From contig CAZLED010000030.1 in assembly GCA_964558485.1 (NCBI GenBank), positions 1-29,411 of the forward strand: 29,411 nt of DNA. Reading direction: 5' to 3'. Below the pieces are notes generated by a model that searched no databases, was not told the DNA's origin, and worked only from the letters and a program-made list of their open reading frames with translations. Origin of the DNA: UMGS1696 sp964558485. Lineage in GTDB: Bacteria; Bacillota; Clostridia; Oscillospirales; CAG-272. Every line of letters starts with the position of its first letter. Position 1 is the stretch's first letter. Shown piece by piece: positions 23,778 through 29,411 of the stretch. The position numbers were made by a program, and so were the translations under genes.

Positions 23778-24923
23778 ATGACTATGATAGAATATACTGC
23801 CACCTGCCTGTTCGGGCTGGAAGGACTGCTGGGTGAAGAGATCGATGCACTGGGCTACAAGCGTACCCAAACCATGGACGGCCGGATCAGCTTTCTGGGT
23901 GACCCCATGGCCTGTGCCAAAGCCAATATCCATCTGCGGTATGCGGAACGGCTGTACGTGCGGCTGGGCTCCTATCCGGCAGATACCTTTGACAGCCTGT
24001 TTGAAGGAGCAAAAGCACTGCCGTGGGAAGACTGGATCGGCAGCGAAGACCAGTTTCCGGTATCGGGACACGCCATCAAATCCAAGCTGTTCTCGGTGCC
24101 GGACTGCCAGAAGATCCTGAAAAAAGCCATCTCTGTCCGGTTGGGCAACCACTATGGCCTGACCAGAATGCCGGAGACCGGGCTGGTCTATAAGGTGGAA
24201 TTCTTCCTGTTCAAGGACAATGTGTCCCTCATGATCGACCTGTCCGGCGTACCGCTGCACAAGCGTGGCTATCGACCGGAGACCGTGGCGGCACCGCTTC
24301 GTGAAACCCTGGCAGCCGCTCTTGTGAAGCTTGCCAGACCTCGTGAGGATGTGCTGTTCTGGGATCCCTTCTGTGGTTCCGGTACCATCGCCATCGAAGC
24401 GGCTATGCTCATGAAAAATATCGCACCGGGTGTGAACCGCCGGTTTGCCGCCGAAGCATATCCCCATTTTCCCAAGTCCCTGTGGGAAGAAGCCCGTGAG
24501 CTTGCCATGGACGGGGAGAGAGAATCGTCCTTCCAGGCCGTCGCCACCGACATCGATCTGGCCTGCGTGAAGATCGCAACGGAAGCTGCCGCTCGTGCCG
24601 GTGTGGACGACTGTATCAGCATCTACGAAATGGATGCACGAGACTTTGCCGATCCGGGCTGCCGGGGTACCATCGTCACCAATCCACCGTATGGCGAACG
24701 ACTGATGACCGTAGAGGAAGCGGAGGCACTGTACCAGGATATGGGTCGAGCCTTTGCCTGTGTGCCCAATTGGCAGATCTACGTGCTGACCGCCCATGAG
24801 CAGTTTCCTAAGCTGTATGGCAGACGGGCCGACAAGATCCGCAAGCTGTACAACGGGATGATGCCCTGCTACTACTACCAATTTTTTAAGGCACCACCGC
24901 ACAATTCACGGCGAAAGCCTTGA
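23778..24923 (+). CDS. THUMP-domain class I RNA methyltransferase (RlmL/YpsC type)
   Basis: A 381-residue methyltransferase of the RlmL N-terminal/YpsC family, which methylates guanosine N2 in 23S rRNA in characterised relatives. The THUMP-containing N-terminal half (about 1-165) leads to D-L-S-G-V-P-L-H-K-R-G-Y-R, then the SAM motif D-P-F-C-G-S-G-T-I-A-I-E-A and the catalytic N-P-P-Y-G-E-R-L, typical of N2-guanine enzymes. The start at 23778 follows AAAGGA at five bases. The last ten or so codons (KAPPHNSRRKP) are unusually basic and lie inside the left arm of a large inverted repeat that also supplies the stop codon, so this tail is probably not ancestral. Confidence 0.9.
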   Translation: MTMIEYTATCLFGLEGLLGEEIDALGYKRTQTMDGRISFLGDPMACAKANIHLRYAERLYVRLGSYPADTFDSLFEGAKALPWEDWIGSEDQFPVSGHAIKSKLFSVPDCQKILKKAISVRLGNHYGLTRMPETGLVYKVEFFLFKDNVSLMIDLSGVPLHKRGYRPETVAAPLRETLAAALVKLARPREDVLFWDPFCGSGTIAIEAAMLMKNIAPGVNRRFAAEAYPHFPKSLWEEARELAMDGERESSFQAVATDIDLACVKIATEAAARAGVDDCISIYEMDARDFADPGCRGTIVTNPPYGERLMTVEEAEALYQDMGRAFACVPNWQIYVLTAHEQFPKLYGRRADKIRKLYNGMMPCYYYQFFKAPPHNSRRKP

Positions 24924-25057
24924 TGGCACATCTGCTTGCATATTTTCCGTAATTCTTCACCAATCCACCTTGCCTTACGGACGTAAGCCTGCGGTGAATT
25001 GGCTTTGCCTTACGAAAAATCTGCCGACGCATCTGTACCATCAGAACTGTGTGGTGG
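24894..25057. repeat. 164-bp nested inverted repeat overlapping the methyltransferase 3' end
   Basis: Five nested arms pair in order: CCACCGCACAATTC (24894) with GAACTGTGTGGTGG (25044); TGATGGCACA (24921) with TGTACCATCA (25034); GCATATTTTCCGTAA (24938) with TTACGAAAAATCTGC (25010); CCAATCCACC (24960) with GGTGAATTGG (24993); and CTTACG/CGTAAG around 24974-24987. Most mismatches are ones RNA would tolerate. TTGCCTTACG is also directly repeated (24970 and 25004). This looks like a non-coding mobile or dispersed palindromic element. Confidence 0.8.
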
Positions 25058-25104
25058 CGACCTGAAAACCCCAATCGAAAATAAGTATAAAGGATGTGAC
25101 TGCG

Positions 25105-26226
25105 ATGCAAAAACTTGGCTTTGGCATGATGCGCCTGCCCCGGCTGGATCCGGACGACCCGGCTTCGGTGGACTTTGACGAGCTGTGCCGGATGGTGGAT
25201 CTGTTTCTGGAAAAAGGCTTCACCTATTTTGATACCGCATGGATGTACTGTGCCTTCCAGAGCGAACCGGCTGTAAAAAAGGCACTGGTGGACAGATACC
25301 CAAGAGACCGGTTCCAGCTGGCCACCAAGCTCCACGCCGGATTCATGAAGTGCAAAGAAGACAGAGACAAGATCTTCAACGCACAGCTGGAAAAGACCGG
25401 CGCCGGTTATTTCGATTACTACCTGCTCCATGACGTGGGGGTAGAGCGGTATCCCATCTTGGAGGAATACGACTGCTTCCAGTGGCTGGCAGAAAAAAAG
25501 GCGGCTGGTCTGGTGAAGCACATGGGCTTCTCCTGCCACGACAATGCCGCATTCTTGGATAAGGTGCTGACGGAGCATCCCGAAATGGAATTCGTGCAGC
25601 TGCAGATCAACTATCTGGATTGGGACAGCGAAGGTATCCAGTCCCGGCTGTGCTACGAAGTGGCGTGCAAGCACGGGAAGCCGGTGATCGTCATGGAGCC
25701 GGTGAAGGGTGGTACACTGGCGAAGGTGCCGGAGGACGTGGAGAACCTGTTCAAAAGCCATGCACCGGAGATGTCCGTGGCCTCCTGGGCGATCCGTTTC
25801 TGCGCAGGCCTGGAAAACGTGATGATGGTGCTGTCCGGCATGAGCGATATGGCACAGATGCAGGACAACCTCAGCTATATGCAGGATTTTGTGCCCTTGA
25901 CGGCAGAGGAAAACGCTATCGTCCGGGAAGCGGTGGATCGGATCAACGCCAGTGTGGCGATCCCCTGTACCGGCTGTTCCTACTGCACCGACGGCTGTCC
26001 TATGCACATCGCCATTCCCCAGATCTTCTCGCTGTACAATGCGGATCTGCAGGAATTGCCGGGGAAGGACTGGACACCGCAGGCTGAATATTACGAGCGG
26101 CTGAACCAGATCCACGGCGCACCGAAGGACTGCATCGGCTGTGGCCAGTGTGAAGGCGTATGTCCCCAGCACCTGCCCATCGTCGAACATTTGCACACGG
26201 TGGATGCATATTTTGCAACAAAATAA
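25105..26226 (+). CDS. Aldo-keto reductase with C-terminal double [4Fe-4S] ferredoxin domain
   Basis: A 373-residue protein. The first 270 residues are an aldo-keto reductase barrel with the catalytic tetrad D43, Y48, K75 and H109 (Y-F-D-T-A-W-M-Y; L-A-T-K-L-H; L-L-H-D). The C-terminal part has two iron-sulfur motifs, C288-T-G-C-S-Y-C-T-D-G-C-P and C343-I-G-C-G-Q-C-E-G-V-C-P, each CX2CX2CX3CP. Such fusions are common in strict anaerobes and are thought to couple carbonyl reduction to ferredoxin-type electron flow; the substrate is unknown. The start at 25105 follows AAAGGA with ten bases between. An in-frame GTG at 25096 is too close to the site. It has no operon partners and ends at a terminator. 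Confidence 0.9.
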   Translation: MQKLGFGMMRLPRLDPDDPASVDFDELCRMVDLFLEKGFTYFDTAWMYCAFQSEPAVKKALVDRYPRDRFQLATKLHAGFMKCKEDRDKIFNAQLEKTGAGYFDYYLLHDVGVERYPILEEYDCFQWLAEKKAAGLVKHMGFSCHDNAAFLDKVLTEHPEMEFVQLQINYLDWDSEGIQSRLCYEVACKHGKPVIVMEPVKGGTLAKVPEDVENLFKSHAPEMSVASWAIRFCAGLENVMMVLSGMSDMAQMQDNLSYMQDFVPLTAEENAIVREAVDRINASVAIPCTGCSYCTDGCPMHIAIPQIFSLYNADLQELPGKDWTPQAEYYERLNQIHGAPKDCIGCGQCEGVCPQHLPIVEHLHTVDAYFATK

Positions 26227-26241
26227 ATATAGCTAAAAAAT

Positions 26242-26282
26242 GACCGGGTCATCTCGCCACAGGGAGAAGCCCGGTCGTTTTT
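26242..26282. terminator. Intrinsic terminator between convergent genes
   Basis: GACCGGG (26242-26248) pairs with CCCGGTC (26270-26276), followed by GTTTTT. On the other strand the stem is followed by ATTTTTTAGC, so it also serves the leftward acetyltransferase gene ending at 26292. Confidence 0.8.
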
Positions 26283-26291
26283 ACTGCATTT

Positions 26292-27212
26292 TTACGTCAA
26301 ATAAGGCGCATACAAAACATCTCGTGGTAGTCCCAGCGCCAGAGCTGCCTCTTCCAGCTTTTGCTTCTGGATCATGCGAAACAGCGCCGGCTGCCCGGTT
26401 TTGACAGTGGCGTGCTCCTGTAGGCACTGCAGCGTTTGCACATCGTAGCCCGATAGACGCACACACACCGCACGACCCAGCACATGGGCAAGCGCCGGAA
26501 ATACTTCCTTTTCATACGCCCCAGCATCACATGCTCGAGCATTGCATGCTCTGGCAAAGGCGAATTCTTCCACCTGTCCGTGGGCACGATCCAACGATAG
26601 ACCGCCGATCATGGTGCCGTCCTGCCGTAGTACCGAGATCGCTTCTCGGTTTCCGCTTTGCAGGGCCAGGATCACGTCACCTGTCTGCCGTTTTACATAA
26701 TCGCATTTGGTTTCGTACATCGCATTGTAGATGGCGGCATCTGCGGGACGCATGGGAACAAATTGGTACGCCGCCTGTGCACGGGGCTGGAACGTCAGCA
26801 GATATTCGATACCACCGCCAATGTAGCCCACACGTCCGTAGCGGATCGGATTGCCGTGGAGATAGCCCAGATCCCCTTGCACATCTGCAATATCGTTGAC
26901 GGCGTGGAGAAGGGCTGTCATGATCCCACGGTTCCTGTATGCTTCCAGCACAGCAATGTTTCCGTTGGCCAGCAGACGAATGGGCACGCCGCCGACGACA
27001 TATTCCAACGGATAGATAGCAGCCGTACCGACAAGCTGCCCGTCCACAAAAGCGCCCAAATGGGAAGAGGTGACGTACGAATTGGGCGACGAAAACAGCC
27101 GTGGAAACAGCAGCCGGAAAGAGGTCTCTCTGCCATAGCTGCGGCTGAAGCAACCGTCCAACAGATCCCGCAGTGCATAAAAATCCTGTGGCACTAAGTA
27201 TCGTATCTCCAT
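26292..27212 (-). CDS. GNAT acetyltransferase, Eis-like
   Basis: A 306-residue protein with an N-terminal GNAT domain and an extended second half as in the Eis/enhanced-intracellular-survival group. L65-V-G-T-A-A-I-Y-P-L, the acetyl-CoA loop E96-A-Y-R-N-R-G-I-M-T-A-L and G128-R-V-G-Y in the later part fit. The start at 27212 was chosen for the GGAGGATA site; nine more residues are open upstream without a site. Eis relatives acetylate amines such as aminoglycosides or peptides, but the substrate here is unknown. A short low-complexity patch, ARACNARACDAGAY, is encoded by local CATGCTC repeats near 26531. Confidence 0.82.
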   Translation of the reverse strand: MEIRYLVPQDFYALRDLLDGCFSRSYGRETSFRLLFPRLFSSPNSYVTSSHLGAFVDGQLVGTAAIYPLEYVVGGVPIRLLANGNIAVLEAYRNRGIMTALLHAVNDIADVQGDLGYLHGNPIRYGRVGYIGGGIEYLLTFQPRAQAAYQFVPMRPADAAIYNAMYETKCDYVKRQTGDVILALQSGNREAISVLRQDGTMIGGLSLDRAHGQVEEFAFARACNARACDAGAYEKEVFPALAHVLGRAVCVRLSGYDVQTLQCLQEHATVKTGQPALFRMIQKQKLEEAALALGLPRDVLYAPYLT

Positions 27213-27248
27213 GGTATATCCTCCGAAATGGTGGCGCAATAAATGTCG

Positions 27249-27257
27249 ATCATATCA
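27249..27257 (-). promoter_or_regulatory. Candidate extended -10 promoter for the Eis-like gene
   Basis: On the minus strand TGATATGAT is an extended -10 element (TGN-TATGAT) 37 bases before the start at 27212. No good -35 box is seen, which such promoters may lack. Confidence 0.42.
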
Positions 27258-27296
27258 AAAATACGGATATGCCGATGCATGTAGCCTGTACAATTC

Positions 27297-28781
27297 TCAC
27301 GACGCCATCAGCTCTGCCAATGCAGTTGCAAAGGCTTCTGCGATCACCTGTGCGGTGTCCGGACCCAGAGAGTTGGTCTCCTCGTAGTGGTTTTCGCCGG
27401 TCGCATCCTCCATGGTGGTCAGGTACGGTGTGTCTTCGTGTACCAGAAAATCCGACGGCGGTACGATGTACCCCAGTTCATCGTTGCAAAGCCCGATCAC
27501 CAACAGCTCGTCAATGCCATAGTCTCCGGCCAGCTCCAACAGCGTCGGTGGATTTTCGCCGCCGGTGCCGTTTTGTGCCGCTTCTCCACCGTACACCAGC
27601 TCCGGGAAGATCTCACCGGGAAGGCAGGCGATGGTCAGAGAATCCAGCTGCAGCACCGACAGAGACGACACCACGGTGTAGCCAGTCTCGCTGTCTCCAC
27701 GGATCACTTCATTTTCCAGCACCCCTAAGAATTTCAGATACAAATACAGCGGATTGTCCATGGGAGCGGTGAAGGTCGTTGTGGCCACGGACAAGGTCGG
27801 TGCAAGGGCTCGTTCGTCTGCTTCTTGAATGGACAAAGCCGCATTTGCCAGAGCGAGTCCGGTCCGTACCATATTTTCTACGGCATCAAAGGTTTCCCCT
27901 TCCATTTGGTTTTCCGTGTAGATCAGTCCACCGATGGCACCGGGAATGTACAGCGCCAGGTCCCCGGTCTCCTGCTCGAGCACGTCACACAGTACGCCCG
28001 GAAAATCACGGCTGAATTGGGTATTGTCCCCACGCAAAGACTCCGCATGAGCCCCGTAGAACAGCAGCCGTACACCGTTTTCTTCGCCATCTGTATCTGT
28101 AGGACAAAAACGCAGCTGGTGCAGAGTCTCGTCGTACACCTGTGGGTCACGGGAATCGTACAGCAGCCCATCCGTATCCGTTTGCCCATACCGCAGGGTT
28201 CCCTCGATCGGATCCGTCAAGGCATCTTTGGCAGCAGAAACGGCCGCAGTCACCAGTGCGTTCATATAGCCGTCGTTCTTGCCATCGATACCCACCGGTC
28301 CCCAGAGCCCCAGCGTGTCGGGCAGTGCATGGCAGTGGGTGGCATAGATCTGTACCGAAACGCAGTTGTTCTCCGCACACAGGGTGAACAGTCGATCCTG
28401 GATCTGCTGCACCGTGGCGCTGGTCAGGGCAATGCAGTCGATCCCGATGAGCAGGAGCCCACCGTGGCCCGTATCCATCCATACCGCTTTGGCTTCGGCA
28501 TAGTCCGGATCCGGACGCAATTCCCGGCTGGAACCAGCGTCATAAAAGGACAGCCGCTTGCGATTCAGGTAGCCATCGCCGATCCAATCGTTGTGGTAGC
28601 CGGCCATGTACAGCCCTTCGCCATCCGACAAAATCGGTCGTACCCCATAGCCATAGGTCCATGTGGTGTTTGCAGACGACAGGTGCCAAACCTCCGTCTC
28701 CTCCAAAAACAGTGTACCACAGCCCACCAGACTTGGCAGAAGCAGCAGAAGCACCAAAACATAGGAAAGAAATCTTCGCAT
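27297..28781 (-). CDS. Ceramidase-like (neutral/alkaline) lipoprotein
   Basis: A 494-residue predicted lipoprotein: hydrophobic start, lipobox L18-V-G-C21, so it is anchored outside the membrane. The body resembles the neutral/alkaline non-lysosomal ceramidase catalytic domain: A147-T-H149-C-H151-A-L-P-D corresponds to the zinc-binding THxHSGP, G-A-H-A-E-S-L-R-G-D-N to the HxTS...DN region, L-P-G-E-I-F-P-E to LPGE, and D-E-L-G-Y-I-V-P to the later GY-P site. Ceramidases cleave the amide of ceramide, but bacterial relatives of this divergent type have no known substrate and some family motifs are altered. The start at 28781 follows AAGGAGGC. It lies 12 bases after a small membrane-protein gene and shares its promoter. 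Confidence 0.75.
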   Translation of the reverse strand: MRRFLSYVLVLLLLLPSLVGCGTLFLEETEVWHLSSANTTWTYGYGVRPILSDGEGLYMAGYHNDWIGDGYLNRKRLSFYDAGSSRELRPDPDYAEAKAVWMDTGHGGLLLIGIDCIALTSATVQQIQDRLFTLCAENNCVSVQIYATHCHALPDTLGLWGPVGIDGKNDGYMNALVTAAVSAAKDALTDPIEGTLRYGQTDTDGLLYDSRDPQVYDETLHQLRFCPTDTDGEENGVRLLFYGAHAESLRGDNTQFSRDFPGVLCDVLEQETGDLALYIPGAIGGLIYTENQMEGETFDAVENMVRTGLALANAALSIQEADERALAPTLSVATTTFTAPMDNPLYLYLKFLGVLENEVIRGDSETGYTVVSSLSVLQLDSLTIACLPGEIFPELVYGGEAAQNGTGGENPPTLLELAGDYGIDELLVIGLCNDELGYIVPPSDFLVHEDTPYLTTMEDATGENHYEETNSLGPDTAQVIAEAFATALAELMAS

Positions 28782-28793
28782 CGTGTCGCCTCC

Positions 28794-29243
28794 TTACAGT
28801 ACGTCCGCATCCAGCAAAGGACGCAGAGACGTGATCACGTGATCCAGCCGAATGTCGTTGACATCGGTAAACCAGACGGTTACCGCAAAAAGAGGCAGAA
28901 ACAACAGCACGCCGACTGCGATCACCAGAAGCCGCCGTTTCCAGGTCACGCCACCGGCATGGATATAGACGATGGAAAGGCCACAATACAGGTAGCAGAA
29001 CAGCCCCATGATCTCCAGTGGCAGATCGAGCGACGCCGTTTTGAGCTGGTCAAAGATGGCAGCGATCGTTTCCGCTGTGTCAGCCGGCAGACCCAAGGAC
29101 GGACCCAAGGTGCCCAGGATCCCACCCAAATTTCGCAAAAACCAAACCGAGGCAAGCCCCAGCAGAATGGTCAAAATGGCGCCGGACAGCAGCAGTGTTG
29201 CAAAAAAGCGCACCGAGATCTTATGAGAAGCCGGTGTGTCCAT
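28794..29243 (-). CDS. Small hypothetical membrane protein
   Basis: A 149-residue protein I do not recognise. It has about three hydrophobic segments (roughly 13-36, 76-95 and 104-126), with a Leu- and Gly-rich loop between the first two (L-G-G-I-L-G-T-L-G-P-S-L-G) and a short polar tail. The start at 29243 follows GAGGTG at a spacing of about nine bases. It is the first gene of a two-gene leftward operon with the ceramidase-like lipoprotein, whose ribosome binding site overlaps this stop. That suggests a joint role at the membrane, which is inference only. Confidence 0.7.
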   Translation of the reverse strand: MDTPASHKISVRFFATLLLSGAILTILLGLASVWFLRNLGGILGTLGPSLGLPADTAETIAAIFDQLKTASLDLPLEIMGLFCYLYCGLSIVYIHAGGVTWKRRLLVIAVGVLLFLPLFAVTVWFTDVNDIRLDHVITSLRPLLDADVL

Positions 29244-29281
29244 ATATAATTACACCTCACAGGATCAGATTGTATGAGAGT

Positions 29282-29310
29282 ATTATAGCATACTTTGTTG
29301 GAAAATGCAA
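29282..29310 (-). promoter_or_regulatory. Promoter of the membrane protein / lipoprotein operon
   Basis: On the minus strand TTGCAT (29310-29305), a 17-base spacer and a perfect TATAAT (29287-29282) form a good sigma-A promoter about 39 bases before the start at 29243. Confidence 0.8.
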
Positions 29311-29358
29311 GAGTGCGACGCATTCTTTGTGGTACGCTGTGTGTGTGAAAAAGAATAC

Positions 29359-29388
29359 AAAAAAGACGACCCAATTTCTGGATCGTCT
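29359..29388 (-). terminator. Terminator downstream of the edge tRNA
   Basis: On the minus strand AGACGATCCA pairs with TGGGTCGTCT (one G-T type mismatch) around a five-base loop, followed by TTTTTTG. It stands directly after the tRNA 3' end. Confidence 0.82.
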
Positions 29389-29393
29389 CACCA

Positions 29394-29411
29394 TGCGGGC
29401 AAGAGGACTTG
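29394..29411 (-). tRNA. 3' end of a tRNA gene, probably tRNA-Leu (cut by window edge)
   Basis: The last 18 bases read on the minus strand as CAAGTCCTCTTGCCCGCA. This fits a tRNA from T-loop position 56 onward: loop CAAGT, T-stem CCTCT, acceptor TGCCCGC and discriminator A73. The implied 5' acceptor GCGGGCA with A73 is typical of bacterial tRNA-Leu. No CCA is encoded (TGG follows). The anticodon lies outside the window, so the amino acid is a guess. Confidence 0.55.

Noticed and set aside
12737..25057. CRISPR array
   Set aside because: The repeats found are palindromic elements at separate loci with no regular spacers, and there are no cas genes.
26531..26555. ATGCTCGAGCAT palindrome as an operator
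   Set aside because: It lies inside the Eis-like coding sequence and is explained by local repetition of CATGCTC coding ARAC-like residues.
27825..29249. Plus-strand open frame of over 470 codons across the ceramidase-like and membrane genes
   Set aside because: It is antisense to two genes with good promoters and ribosome binding sites, and has a low-complexity Gln/Arg/His-rich composition.

Overview
The window looks like chromosomal DNA from a spore-forming, Gram-positive anaerobe of the class Clostridia, most likely the Oscillospiraceae/Ruminococcaceae. This is inferred from protein flavour, not from a search. The grounds are spoIIAA-spoIIAB sporulation genes, a PdaA-like deacetylase, strong AGGAGG-type ribosome binding sites, a fairly high G+C coding sequence, a PPi-type phosphofructokinase, a GH10 xylanase and a ferredoxin-fused aldo-keto reductase. 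No phage, transposase or CRISPR genes are present.

Left end (1-5706): spoIIAA and spoIIAB run leftward and are followed by a short sigma-factor-like start that breaks frame near the window edge. Divergent from them, a consensus promoter drives a PPi-type phosphofructokinase gene and a histidine-phosphatase gene, closed by a bidirectional terminator. Converging on that terminator is a leftward pair: a leaderless GH10 xylanase and an alpha/alpha-toroid protein of unknown role.

Arginine block (5796-14200): argG-argH-argC-argJ-argB-argD-argF, all leftward. The order gives every step from glutamate to arginine, with ArgJ recycling the acetyl group, so argA and argE are not needed. carAB is not here. 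argG has a good promoter preceded by two ARG-box-like palindromes 21 bp apart. A palindromic repeat lies between argG and argH.

Middle (14400-19732): two overlapping polysaccharide deacetylase genes (one PdaA-like, one NodB-like) end at a strong hairpin. Next is a leftward ychF-GNAT pair joined by a GTGA overlap, then two rightward membrane-protein genes (one unknown, one DUF624-like).

Right (19881-29411): a VTC-type polyphosphate polymerase gene and its usual DUF4956 membrane partner lie just upstream of an OmpR-family response regulator and a sensor kinase. A hairpin repeat separates the regulator and kinase genes at the spot where the kinase ribosome binding site would be expected. Then come a THUMP/RlmL-type RNA methyltransferase, whose last codons lie inside a 164-bp nested inverted repeat, and an aldo-keto reductase with two [4Fe-4S] motifs. 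Three leftward genes follow: an Eis-like acetyltransferase, a ceramidase-like lipoprotein and a small membrane protein. The window ends in the 3' end of a leftward tRNA, probably tRNA-Leu, with its terminator.
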